From Lucifuga dentata (Eukaryota > Chordata > Actinopteri > Ophidiiformes > Bythitidae), in the NCBI GenBank assembly GCA_014773175.1, contig VXCM01001540.1, positions 140,387 to 204,386 on the forward strand: a DNA stretch of 64,000 nucleotides. Direction: 5' to 3'. The notes beneath the pieces were generated by a model. It had not been told where the DNA came from and did not search any database. It saw only the letters and a list, made by a program, of their open reading frames with translations. How positions within the stretch are numbered: the stretch's first letter is position 1; the number at the start of each line of letters is the position of its first letter. Positions 1 to 15,696 of the stretch are shown in pieces. Made by a program: the position numbers and the translations under genes.

Positions 1-505
1 TTGAGATACATAATCTACCACAGCAAATATTTTTTGTCGAAGTTGCTTAATCTTAGCATTTCAATGCAGTTAAATGCATGTGAACAACATTGCAGTCAAA
101 GTGTTTTTGGGATGATGAGAATGATGTTGGGAGCCTGAGCACAGAAGAGAAACTATTATCCAACATGGATATTGTAAAAAAGATATCATTAATTAGTTGA
201 TTGCATTTAAGCATTCAACACAATTTATTTTGGCTAATTTCTGAGTAGCAAGATTGTTTTTCAGTCAGCAATGAACACACCATTCCTCTACATGAGACTA
301 GGAAGTACAATATGTGCTTTCAACTGCATTAAAAACATTAAGTAACTTTGGCCAAAAAAAAGCACATTTCAAGTGTACTGGAATGAACCGAAACCAATGG
401 CTGCCTGGAAGGTAGGAAAAACATTTTGAAAAATGTGCCACTCCAGCAGTATTTTTTTGGGAAATGGCTGGTATGCGGGTAGTATTTATTGGGCTCAAAC
501 GTTGG
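1..505. mobile_element. Related copy of the TIR element, truncated by the window start
   Basis: Positions about 380-500 match 54960-55105 in the same orientation, sharing phrases such as GTGTACTGGAAT, GAAACCAATG, GAAGGTAGGA and GTAGT(A/G)TTTATTGGGCT. The left part aligns only weakly, and the left terminus is outside the window. Confidence 0.5.
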
Positions 506-2462
506 TCCTTTTAGTTTTACTTTCCTTGTAAGAAAAGAAAAACGTGACTTGATGGGTAGATGAGAAAAAATGTTTTATAGCAGTCTTAAGAGTCACAATA
601 AACTAAAGCTAAAGTCTCCTGCAGAAAGCTGATGAAATGTTTCATATTGAGGCCCACCCAGGTGCTTTATGTTGCCTTCATGTCATAATGTACTGATAAC
701 ATGAGCTGTCCACTGGGATTATGCATGTGGAGGTTCTTGTGGTAAATTCAAGAACTTTTTTTTGCTTTGTGCTGACATCTCCCACTATTTCATCATGATT
801 TGCATGGGAGGAACACCAGCTGCAATCGTAGAAGGGGAGTTCAACATCAGGTTTTACTCACTAATCAAAAGTGAACAAATTCTGCTGAAGTTTGTTGAAA
901 ACACAAATAAGAGTGACTTTAGAAATGAGTTGAAGATATCATGTCTGATATGACATGAATGCAGTTTCAGAAGAGAAAAATGAACCCGATAGTTAATTAG
1001 CCTCAACATGAAGAGCCAGCTCACGGTTACGCCCACACCAGAGGGAAACAAAAGCTCCGAACACTGAGGTTCCTCTGTGTGGTTTCATATTATCTTAGTA
1101 CAGCTTTTGTTTCTTCATTGTATGTTGTTGGCACTGATGTAAAATTACAGTGTTGAATGTATATAGATATCTCTCCAGAAGTGCTAATTTCAGATTTTAT
1201 TTTGGGCCTGTTCTTATTTCAGCCAGTTTACTCTTTGTGCTTGTATAATGAAAGAAAACATCCCCACAATTAAGTTTGGTTTTCCTCACATTCATTTTGA
1301 ATCCATTTTTCCACAACCAAGGCTTTAAGTGATATCTATACTGTTTGCAGCAGTTCAAAATGTTGTTCAAAATGTAATTTGTTTGTTGTGGAAAAGATAA
1401 AATCACACTTCAGCTGCATGTGCAGAAATAATTTAGATATAACCTCAATTTAATTATTTGCCTATCCTTGGAATTTTAATCAAATATGTGCAAGGTTACT
1501 TGACACAGTTACTTTTTCCAAATTGTTGCCTCGTGTTTCAGCAAAAAAATGAGACTGCAGTTTGAACAGATTGGAAACTGTAAGTGACTCTGAAGGAGAA
1601 AGAGAATTTTCCAACAGTTTCTCACTTTTTCCATGTAAAGTCATAGGCAGGTCATACAGAGCCTTGAGTGTCTGAGAAAAAGGCAGAACAAACGAGCCAC
1701 ATCACAATGTTAAAGAGAAGGTACATTTAAGTTGTAGAAAGTTTAAGGTAAATGAGGGAGAGACACGAATGTAGACCAACAGGAGAAAATACAGGACTGG
1801 CTGTTCCTGACTGTTTCTCCTGAGTAGAAAACGTGAGTTAGCTGTAATCGGATCTCAGCTGGGGTGAGATCATACAGGAGGCCTGCCAGCAGCCTCACAA
1901 ACAGCCACCCACCCTAAGCATTGAGCCCCTCCGAAACCCTCTGTGGCTCCCTATGGGCCTGCCAGCTTAACCTGTTAACCATAACATCGGTCCTTTCAAC
2001 ACTACCAGTTGACACGTGTGTGTGCTGAAACTAAATTCAAAAATTAGCTGAAGGTGAAAAATAAAGCAGTTGAGAGACATAATTTGTGAGGATTGTTTTG
2101 CAGATAAACAGAAAAAGTGAAGTGGAGACTTTGGGTTGTAGTTTCCTAGGCTAAATGAATTGTATCTACTCTCCTTTTATTTTGTATTTGGCAGATATGC
2201 TGTGTCTTCTAGACATCTTGATTTACTTATTTGATTTAAATCTTTTCACTCCAAGTAGGGCATAGGTCACCTACAATGGCTTTCCTTTTGATTCGATTTG
2301 GGCCACTTTTTAATAAGCATCAGCTTAAGTAAAGCAAAAGCCAAGCTCTCTTTCTCTCTAAAGTTCAGTATTGTTTTACGTTAGTTTACATTGACATACG
2401 TTCTGTTTGAAAATGCTTTTGTCTGTCAGACATTCAGGAACGTGTTCAGCAGTAAATAATCA

Positions 2463-3577
2463 CCTTTGCCAAGAAGCTTATGTTCTCACCCGCATCTGTT
2501 GTTTCATCTGTTGGTTTGTTTGTTTGCTTGTTAACAGGATTACTCAAAAAGTTATGAACCAATTGTAACAAGATTTAGTGGAAGGGTGGGGCATAACCCA
2601 GGGTCTACCCAGGTCCATGCCCTTTAAATTTTGGCTCAGATCCAATTTCAGGAGTAGATCCAGGAATTTTTAAAATGATTTCTGAACATTGCAAAATAAG
2701 CGAGTGTTGGCTATCTGAAATTGGCAAATAAAAAACAAAGCTTAAATGGGCAAAAAAAGACACGGACAGTGGATGGTGGATGACTTTTCTTTTTATTTGC
2801 CGTTTCAGATATGGCTTTTTCTTTGAAATTCTGTCTTTTTAAAGCCAGTATCCCAGAGTTGTCTTTTCACTGTTGCAGATGACACTGGTATTTGGCATGT
2901 ACTATTTAAGGAAGCAGCCAACTGGTGACCTCTAAGGCGTCTGTTTCACAAACTACAGACTCTAGTGTATTTATCCTCTTGAGCAGTTGTGCATCTGGGC
3001 CTTCTGCTTCTTTTCCTGTCCAATTAGATTCAGTTTGCCCTTTTCGCTGTAGACACCTTTGTGGACACCTTTGTATGAAATCTTCAGTTTCTTGGCAATC
3101 TGCTGTATTTGCAAAACAACAATATACTGATGTGTTTCTTGAGAAAGCCTTTTGTTGGAGTTTCAGGTGTGCTAACACAATTACAAAGGTGTCTCTAATA
3201 ACCAATTAATATATAAATATGATTAATTAAGGATGAGCTAAAAGAGTTTATCATTAGGATATTAGAGTAATGGCTGCTGAAAATGGGACTTTGGAAAATG
3301 AAAATGGCGCAATTTTATGTGAAGAATTCTAAATCAGTCACTTCCAGCAGTAATAACCATTTGCAATATTATTAATTTCTTAGCTATATAAATTTCTGGG
3401 TGATTTAAAACTTTTGAACACTAGTGCATCTTTAGTGGTTCTGGAGCTAGATCCAGAAAAATATTATATGTTGTTTCTTTCTCTTTAGGCTAATATATTA
3501 ATTACAACAAGACAGATTTTGTCTAGGCTTGCTCGGCCTTGGTGGAGGTTTGTGCTGTCGGGGGTGCCCTCCTAGTT
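2463..3577 (+). repeat. Fish interspersed repeat family, copy 1 of 4, split by a transposon relic
   Basis: The left part (2463-about 2700) has CCTTTGCCAAGAAGCTTATG, the TTTGTTTGTTTGCTTG stretch, GGATTACTCAAAAAGTTATG and GTAGATCCAGGAATTTTT. The right part (about 3430-3577) resumes with GAGCTAGATCCAGAAA, TTTCTTTCTCTTTAG and GCCTTGGTGGAGGTTTG. The intervening 0.7 kb is the DNA-transposon relic. Confidence 0.65.
2700..3430 (-). mobile_element. Tc1/mariner-like transposon relic, copy 1
   Basis: The - strand encodes a decayed transposase N-terminus with RKGQTESN, KRINTLESVV and EVTSWLLP, resembling Tc1-type start regions seen in many fish elements, interrupted and without a catalytic core. A partial inverted repeat (TATCTGAAATTGGCAAATAAAA against TTTTATTTGCCGTTTCAGATA) lies at 2712-2820. 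Non-functional. The superfamily call comes from general resemblance. Confidence 0.5.
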
Positions 3578-3932
3578 GAGTATGTGGAGAAGTCACAGTT
3601 GACCTGAAGGTTTCACACTTCACTCAAAGCCTCTGAGAATTCTGGCATCCTCTGCATGGAAGAGGACAAAACTGTATTTAATTTATCACTGAGATTCAGC
3701 CACACTTCCTTAACTCATTTTTAACGGTTCACCATCCACTTTCAGTATTGTGAGACTAGGAAATTACAAAACACCTCGGAGATATTTCTTTAGCCTCACT
3801 GAACTTACCCCAACATTTTCTTTTGTCTTGCAGTAACCAAACCTGCTCAGATGGATCTCAGATAACATATCCAGCACTTTTATCCTTGTCCTGAACTTCG
3901 GCCAGCCCCAGAGCCTCCAACATTCACCCAGA

Positions 3933-5713
3933 ATGGCGGATCCCACAGGGCTGGCCTCTGAAGCAGGGGGAGCAGGCACGGCTGAGGTTGACACGTGTAG
4001 CTTGGAGATCGAGAGAAAGTATGATGTCATCCCTGCCGTCATCTGCTCCATGTGTTGCCTGTTTGGTATCATCTACTGCTTCTTTGGTGAGGAATCCAGA
4101 CATCCTGCTCTTGACTCACTGACACTAAGCCTGCTGAAGCTGAATGTTTTTACGGTGACACAACACACTGTCACATATTCTATAAACTTTAATAGTTATA
4201 TTGAATCAGACTGATTAGTTTGTCGATGAGTTTCTGTTGATGTCACTGCATCCCGCTAAGACAGCTGCAGCATTGTCTGTTCCTTGTTAAACATTTATTG
4301 AGTCAGTTGGGGACACAAAAACATAAATACAGCACATGGTAGTCAGGGGGAAAAAAAATCAGGCTATTTATTCCAACAATATACTTCAGCAAATGCTCAT
4401 GTAAACACTCATAAACTTGGGTCATAAACTCTCTTCATATTTATTTAAAATTCCTTATTATAAACCTCCACTGTCTTCTTTCTCCCAGGTTACCGCTGCT
4501 TCAAGGCCGTCATGTTCTTGTCTGGTCTTATGTTTGGCTCTGTCATCATTTTCTTGCTGTGCCACAAAGAGCGTGTGCTGGACACCCAGCTGAGCGTGGA
4601 AGCCAGCGCAGGTATCGGTCTTGGTATAGGCCTGCTGTGCGGCCTGGTCACCATGCTGGTGCGTAGCGTCGGCCTCTTCATGACCGGCCTGCTGCTGGGC
4701 CTTCTCCTCGCTCTCGCCGCCCTGCTGGTAACTCACCAGTTCTACATTCCAACAACGGTCTGGGTCCCCCTGGGTGCACTTCTGGGAGCAGGCATGCTGT
4801 TTGCTGTGCTTACACTGCAATGGCAGAAACTCTTTACCGTGATCTCTACAGCTGTGTTCGGAGCAGCTATCATGACAGTGTGTGCCGATTACTTCGTGGA
4901 GATGCTGGCACTGGCCAAACATGCGTATGAATGTTTGCATCTCACACCCGGGCCACCTCTCTGCTGGTACAGTTGGGTTATTCTGGGCATCTGGCCTGCC
5001 CTGAGCTTCATGGGCGTTCTGATCCAGTGGAAACTGACGGATGACAGCTTTTCTCACACTGAAGGTAAGAATTAAATGATATTACAGTAGATCTCCACTG
5101 TAAGTTCTGATATTGGTCCACAAATGGGTTACATGTTTTAGTAATGCTTTTATAGACATCATATTTGCATTGCCATCTCTTTATATCCAAAATGATTGTA
5201 TTTTGAGTCTTCATAAAGTGGTGTTACAAGACTGCCTCTGAATTCCTTCTCCTCTTTTAGTTGTTCTCAGTCGGAGACAGAAGAGGGTCCAGCTGATGCA
5301 GATCCGGGAGAAGGATGCTAAGAAACGACAGCAGGCAGGTGGGCAGGAAGGCACGTACCGCCGTAAACCCACCCCAGTGAAACGTTATGCTGGGGATCTG
5401 CTGGCACCGGTCAGTGTCACCCAACATGGCGTGTGCTGCATTAACCGACTGTCATTTTTAGTCATTAGTCATGCTTACCTGGTGAAAACCAGTCTTTCCT
5501 TAGCATGAAACAGACTGTTTTGTATGCGTCACTCATCCCTCGCTGTGTCTTTTGTTCTCTTAGAGTTACCTGCAAAGTCTGCGGGACAGACAGACGGGCA
5601 CAGGCACCTCCCTTAGCAGTCTGGGCACTGCCAACCACACCATGATTGACTTGGACTATGAAACCGGCTCCACTGTGCCTCTCACAGCCACCACACCAGT
5701 CGTCAGGGTCTGA
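3933..5713 (+). CDS. tmem198: Transmembrane protein 198 (tmem198b-type), complete, 4 coding exons
   Basis: Coding exons are 3933-4086, 4489-5064, 5261-5409 and 5564-5713; the 1029 nt encode 342 residues in one frame with GT-AG junctions. TMEM198 is a multipass membrane protein reported to promote LRP6 phosphorylation in Wnt signalling. Seven hydrophobic segments are visible: about residues 33-52, 55-77, 88-108, 110-131, 140-160, 164-185 and 208-230. A basic cytoplasmic tail follows, containing [14 protein letters not shown], the family motif [13 protein letters not shown] and a terminal PVVRV. The start ATG lies about 100 nt inside an exon that opens after an acceptor at 3832-3833, so a noncoding first exon must lie upstream; it was not found. 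The gene is next to mmp19, as human TMEM198B is, and that human copy is a pseudogene. The family assignment is firm; the b-paralogue call rests on synteny. Confidence 0.92.
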
Positions 5714-6780
5714 ACAACATGATGAGAAGGGAGTGCACTCTCAGTTCTCCACCTGTGTCTTCCTAATGTAGAGTAGATCAAATAAACTGCTCTCCTTCAA
5801 CCTCCACTCAGCTAAGAGTTATTAATGCCTTAAATTGAGTTAGGAGAGGGAATGCATCATACACCAGTGTGCTTCTTATCAGGGTATCGGTTCTGGATGT
5901 CTTGTATAGCAACCTGGAGTTACTAGAAAGGTGTGCTGCTTTTTGGGAGGGAGTGGCATGGAGCCCCTATTTAGTGAATATATTATAACCACTACGTCAG
6001 TGTGTTTCTCAGAGAAACACTAAAAACAAAAGCTAAAAAAGTTAAGTTCCTACATTTCTTCTTAGTATGTATTTTTAAATACATGACAACAGACATGTTT
6101 TGGTAGTGAATATGGAAAAGGTATTCATTTTACATCACAAGTACATCGTACGTGTACTCCATATGACAAAACATGAGTACTGTATGTTTAAAATCATGTT
6201 TAATCATTGCCGTGAAGTGTTGTTATAATCTGTCTTACTCTTTAACTGTGGCCATGTGATCTAGAATCTAAGGTATTAAAACTTTTGCTTTGTTTTTTGT
6301 AGATGGACTGTGATTTGACAGTAAAGCACGACATGCAGATATATGTCCATTCACGTAAAAAGTTAATGATGGAAATGAAAGAAGTTTCATTTCAGAGCTC
6401 TTTATTAGAGCTTTTAACAAGATCTTTTCTAGCAACACTCTTATGACCTTTTTTGTACTTGGGATGTAGCTTTTGTCATAATAGGTGATGAGAGTTTCAT
6501 GTTTTAGACTTGTGTATGCTTGTGGAGTATCAGAGTAAACGTCTTATAATTTATTTTATACTTTGAAGTAAATAGTAGAGATGGGAAAAAGACAAAAGAA
6601 AAAAAATCAAAGCATGTTTGCTGTTAATTTGTAGATGTTTAAAGAATTATCCATTTTGGTATTAGTATGACTGTGCAGGGACAATGCTCTTGTTACCTGA
6701 ATCTGTAAATACCTGTTGATAGAAATTGCAAAGATAAATAAATGTGTTTGATATAAAACTGTTTTGTTAAGTCAAATAAA
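5714..6780 (+). other. tmem198: tmem198 3' untranslated region
   Basis: This AT-rich sequence between the tmem198 stop codon and two closely spaced AATAAA motifs (6737-6742 and 6775-6780) is the likely 3' UTR, about 1.05 kb long. An earlier AATAAA-like motif near 5780 could give a short form. The end is inferred from the motifs only; no transcript evidence is available. Confidence 0.55.
6737..6742 (+). terminator. Poly(A) signal AATAAA, tmem198
   Basis: Canonical hexamer about 1.02 kb after the tmem198 stop codon, with a second copy at 6775-6780. It faces the mmp19 poly(A) signal at 7377-7382, so the two transcription units converge with about 600 bp between them. Confidence 0.5.
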
Positions 6781-6975
6781 TGGCGTTGTTTGTCTCTGTG
6801 GGCTCATAGCAACGCTGGCAGCATTAGTCACCAGATTTTTCAAAGGCAGTAAGGAGGTCATGGGGAGGATTTCCTACTCTCCAATTGGTTGGGGTTGCCA
6901 TGGCACCTCCAGAGTTTCTTGCAGACAAACACAATGCAGGACAGACCAGCCTTTCATCATGCTGAATGCTAAATA

Positions 6976-7011
6976 TTTTTTTTTTTTTTTTTTNTTTTTT
7001 TTTTTTTTTTT
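6976..7011. other. Single-N assembly join inside a poly-T run
   Basis: Eighteen T, one N at 6994, then seventeen T. The single N centred in a homopolymer looks like a collapsed assembly gap, so the true length here is unknown. It lies in the tmem198-mmp19 intergenic space. Confidence 0.85.
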
Positions 7012-7376
7012 GCATTGATCCACTGGTGATAGAGAAATTCAATTAACAGACTATTTTATTGCTGACAATTTTTTTTTAAATTTAATAGTAAAAACTGGAA
7101 AAATCATTTAAAAAAATCAAGACAAAAATGTATGTCACAAGATTTCTCTTTCTTACAGACCAGTGTGAGAACATTAAACAAAAGATAGAAGAAGTGCTAC
7201 AGCTTTTTTACTGTATCAGTTACACAAAAGTCATACCAGAAATTGAATGCTGTCAACATCTTATTACATCTTCTTGAAATGATTAAGACTCAACAATCTT
7301 AGAGAAAAAGAAGGCCTCCCTTGATTTCTCCCTGAGATTATATAAAACTAATATAATACTTGCAGTCACAAACACA

Positions 7377-7382
7377 TTTATT
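7377..7382 (-). terminator. Poly(A) signal AATAAA, mmp19
   Basis: The - strand hexamer lies about 250 nt downstream of the mmp19 stop codon. The implied 3' UTR (7377-7632) contains a single-N homopolymer join at 7479-7514, so its length is uncertain. Confidence 0.5.
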
Positions 7383-7478
7383 TATATATTTACATTTAAC
7401 TGAGACTCCCTAAATCCAGCTTGGAGGGTAGGTGTGGCTTTGGTGAGATCCAGTGAATAAACCAATTCCCACATCAGC

Positions 7479-7514
7479 TTTTTTTTTTTTTTTTTTNTTT
7501 TTTTTTTTTTTTTT
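7479..7514. other. Single-N assembly join inside a poly-T run
   Basis: Eighteen T, N at 7497, seventeen T, within the predicted mmp19 3' UTR. It has the same run lengths as the join at 6976-7011. Confidence 0.85.
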
Positions 7515-7632
7515 GTTTTGCAATGCCCAATCATTTGCTGCCATTGAGGTGAGGTGAAGCAGTTGTCAATGCAGATGGTGTGGAACCAGAACCTTCCTTT
7601 AGACCTCATGGTACCTGCTGCCCCCTGATGGT

Positions 7633-11686
<4,054 letters not shown>

Positions 11687-11779
11687 CACCAAGTTTCCAC
11701 CAAAGGTTTATGTTTTTAATAAGTGCAGCTGAGCTCAAAGTGCTCAGCAGAGGCCCACAGCAGTGTCTGTCTGTTCTCT

Positions 11780-11820
11780 GAGCGCTCCGGCTTTTAAGTT
11801 GGCCAGTGGATGAGTCAGCC
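11780..11820 (-). promoter_or_regulatory. mmp19: mmp19 core promoter: AP-1 site and TATA-like element
   Basis: A consensus AP-1 site TGAGTCA lies at 11811-11817, and a TTAAAA element (- strand) at about 11792-11797, 105-130 nt upstream of the mmp19 start codon. A proximal AP-1 site next to a TATA-type element is the classical arrangement of inducible MMP promoters. The role is inferred from motif and position. Confidence 0.5.
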
Positions 11821-11899
11821 CTGTGGCAACGATGATCCATTTCTAAAGAATGAGGATTGCTAAAGCAGCCAACTTGTCTGCTGTTATATTTTACAGCTG

Positions 11900-14800
11900 T
11901 TTGGAGAGGCTGTGGAGCTCCAGCAGTAGTCTACACACTTTACAGTTACATTTACAGTTACATACAGACTATTGTGGAGCCTGATGAGGGCTTTAGTGCA
12001 GTTTTGCAAGCCTAATGCACTGGTAGTCTGATAAGAGAACTCGGACAGATTTGTGTTTACAACTCAAACAACCCACACGCATGTGTTTACGCAACTATTA
12101 GAACTATCTGCTGCCAGGCAACCTTGACTAGATTATGTTTACATTTACATGGCTGTACCCTTTTTGAATTCTTCAGCTAGAAGAGCAAAGAAAAATGAAA
12201 ATTACTTAAAGAAAAACAAATTCAGGTCCTATGTGAACAAATGTAATCTAAAGAGCGTGATTTTAGATTCTGAGGTCATGGCCTGCTTCTGAATTTTGGT
12301 TGCTAGTATCAATGAATATGAATCTAAATCACCTTTATTTTCCGTCTTTGGCTACATATCTATATGGATAAGGGTGTCTGAGAAGAAAGCATCGAATTAT
12401 TTCTGCTGATGGTGTGTCCAGTTTTCAAGAATGGAAAATGGTAAAGATTATTTTTTTGGGTTGATTTGTCAGTGTTAAGGAGTGAGCTAGACATAGATTA
12501 ATTTGTTGACTAAATATTGAATGCTCGCAGCTGGTTTCTTGGTTTTTGTGATTAATTTGGATTTGAATTATAGGTTTTTAAGTGCAGCCCTAATAGCACT
12601 AATCAGCTGTTACAAATAGCTGTGGCAAAAACAATTTTCATTTTGGCCTTCTCGGGCTAATTTTATTCATACTTATTGCAGTGTTTCTTAGAGCACAACA
12701 GTCCTGCTTTAGCATAGATTTGTTGCTTTTGGCAAAACTCCAAGCAGTGAAAATATACAACTGTGAAATACAAATGATTGAAATAATCTTACAAAATTCA
12801 CATACAGCAGGAACTTAAAGCTTACTTGGAATATTTGTACTGAATCCTACAAAATGTTGGAAATGATCACAATAGCTCTGCTGTGTCTGAGGCCAGAAAA
12901 AATGTTAGGATAAATCCTGCTACTGTCGCATTAGCCAACCAAACAGCTGCTCTCAAGATGTCAGCGTGTAGTGTATAGTTGGCACCTCAAACTGAGACAA
13001 CACGACACACTAGAAATACAGTAAAGCTTTGTCTTATTATGACAATAATGTCTCAAACAGGGTGGAAAAACTACTTTGTCTTTAACAGTCGTAATCCATA
13101 TACTGTACACAACTGCTGAAGAGGTTAAGTACATCAGAGCCTGTAACTTGAGAAATTGACATCTTTTAGGTCCTCAGTTTGCTGCTTCCTTAAATTGTAC
13201 AGGCCAAACATCAGTGTCATCTGCAACAGTGAAAAGATAACTCGAGGATGCTGGCCTTAAAGGCAGAGTTTCAGAGAAAAAGCCATATCTAAAACTGGCA
13301 AATAAAAAGAAAAGTCATCCACCGTCCACTGTCTGTCTTCTTTTTCCCATTTGAAACTTTTTTTTTATTTGTCATTTTCAGATACCAGCACTGACCAGCA
13401 TCCTGGAGCTGTTCTTTTTATTTTTATGTTAATAAATCAGCCAGTTCCAGCAGTAATAGCCATTTACAATATTATTAATGTATTGGTTATATATTTAAGT
13501 AAACTTAATGCTTCTTTGGTAAATAAAAGTAACAATCTCAATCTAAAACATGAACATTTCTGGGTGATTACAAACTTTCAAATGCGAATGTAAATTGTTT
13601 TTAGAATAGAAAAGAATTGAAGCTTATAACCTTCCAAAGCAGCTGGTGAGCTGGTAGTTTTATTAGCAGGCGCTGCTGTTGATGCTCCTAGTTGCTCTTT
13701 AATTAAAAAAACATTTCAATATCCTGAATTTACTCATAGATAACCTTTACTCAACTTCAAAAGCACATATTCTGCCTCAGTCTACATGCTACACATTCCT
13801 CACTGTGAGAAAACTTGCCACACAGAAATGAAATGAAAAATTTTGGTTTGCATTTACCACCAATGTGTTATAATTCTCAAGTCAGGAAGCAGCAAAACTA
13901 AGAGTCAGCTTTTTCCCTCTCATCTATTGTATGTATAATTATAACCAACATTATTTTAGGAGAAAAAAGGAACAGAAAGAGGAATAATGAAGAAGTGGGA
14001 GTCGATGTCAAAATACACCATAATACAATTGAAACACAACTAAACGATGAAGAAACGATGACACTTTCACTTTGTTAATTAATGCATGAAAAACTGATCC
14101 ACTTTGGGCAGTTTGTTTTCTTATTTTTAACATTCATGAATCACAGACACCCCCTAAACATTATTATTAAATAACAAATTATGCTGTTAAAATGCAACTG
14201 GAATGATTTGACTGAACAGAATCAGCAAAGACAGCACGGCTGCTCTCTTCACAATACATCGTCATCATACATTATTTCTCCAGTCTTCACATTTATCTTT
14301 ATTTGTTCTCACTTTTATACTTCATACTCTAAGCTTGGAACAAACTGCTATCAGTCCATGGCTGCAGTCTTATCATTGCATATACATAAGGCATTTCTAA
14401 GTTCATGATGTTGCATTAAACTCATGAGCATGCTGGATATTGCAACAGAGGAGTCCAGTTTGACCGGTTATTGCTAACTAGCAATTAAATCATTACATTT
14501 AATTACAGTGAGGGGAAAACATACTCACAGCAAAGCTTCAGTCGTGTTTTGTAATAATGGAATATAATTCATTACATAGTTCTTCAAGTAACCAGCTACA
14601 TGTTTTTAACTGGTTTTAATTGTGCATTTCTCTCCACTCCATCACATTTAATGTTTCATATTCCACAGCTTTGTGAGATGTAGCTTTCAATGTCCCTGAA
14701 TGTCCTAATATTAACGTGACTGAACATTTCCATTGTGTTTAAGGCAGGTTAACTTTTGTGGAAAGTCTGTGCAGGTATTTCAATTCAGAAGACTTGCTAA

Positions 14801-15690
14801 AGAATAAATATTTAGGTATTGGCAACAGGACTGAATAGGACTTACCTGACCTTTCTCATTATTTAATACTCCTCCTCCTGTTCTCTCTTTCTCTCCTTAC
14901 TACTCTTCGTAAATCATCTATATCTTCCCTGGTTTCAGAAAACTTTTCCTTACAGAGATCACAAAGGGAAGTCAGCAGATCAACATTTAGTGCACTGATA
15001 AACTGGACAGAGATTGTAACAGATGCATGTTGAAAAACAGAATTAACCCTTAAAAGGGACAAAAAAATTCCTCCATATTAAAAAAAATATTTAAAAAAAA
15101 ACATACAGCTTCTCACTTACAGATGTTATTTAGCAGCAGAGCTACTATCAATTCAAACCTCAATTTCTGCTTTAAAAATATCAAGTTGAATCTGATCTTG
15201 GTAAGCTCATCTGTACTGTGTGTACTGATTAGATTATGCAAAACGTAAACCTCCAGTTGCCTCCATCTAATGAAATAAACAAATAACAAATAATTTAATG
15301 TGTCACTCAAAATGCATAAAAACCAAAAACATCAATCAATCTCAAGAATGTCAGTACTGTTACAAAAATAGCTTCTACAGATCACTGAGATGAATAATGA
15401 TTTCAGTCACATGTTAACCAAAGATCAGAGTTTAAGTGAATCACCCTTAGATGATACTGACCCCTTTACGTAACTATCAGCCCTTTACAGGCTGGTTATT
15501 CTTTGTTACGAACCTCTGGAATTCTTTCTAATCTCACAGGCAAATCACATTAACTTTTTAAGGCTGCACGATAAATGTGTGTCCTGTCTTTGTCTCTCAC
15601 TTTTCCTCCAGAGTCTGATTGATGGATGTCCAGGCTGAGGACTGAGCTTATCAGGCGTAACACTCTGTATCCTGTAGGCTGATCCAAACA
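11900..15690. other. Intergenic region between mmp19 and suox
   Basis: About 3.8 kb with no supported gene. It holds the DNA-transposon relic at 13070-13600 and otherwise AT-rich unique-looking sequence. Two short open segments on the - strand (15121-15266 and 14859-15002) have good-looking splice sites but do not join in phase; they are discussed among the findings. The suox 3' UTR probably covers part of the right end, but I saw no clear poly(A) signal. Confidence 0.6.
13070..13600. mobile_element. Tc1/mariner-like transposon relic, copy 2 (internally inverted)
   Basis: 13070-13390 matches copy 1 (2712-about 3000) in reverse complement, including CAGTGTCATCTGCAACAGTG and AAAAGTCATCCACCGTCCACTG. 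13440-13590 instead matches the right end of copy 1 (3340-3415) in direct orientation: TTCCAGCAGTAATAGCCATTT and TTCTGGGTGATTACAAACTTT. It is an inverted partial duplication with the middle of one arm deleted. Confidence 0.6.
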
Positions 15691-15696
15691 CTGAGT

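Larger units (their letters stand above)
506..3833. other. Upstream region of tmem198
   Basis: No coding exon is supported here. The noncoding first exon and promoter of tmem198 may lie in it or further left, but no distinctive signal was found. The right half is occupied by a fish interspersed repeat with a DNA-transposon relic inside it. Confidence 0.5.

Noticed and set aside
2906..3209. Overlapping open frames on both strands taken as a gene
   Set aside because: They lie inside the Tc1-like relic; the - strand reading is a broken transposase start, not a host gene.
4458..5057. 199-residue open frame antisense to tmem198 exon 2
   Set aside because: It is the mirror of a GC-rich coding exon; composition (His/Gln-rich) is typical of an antisense shadow, and the + strand is clearly TMEM198.
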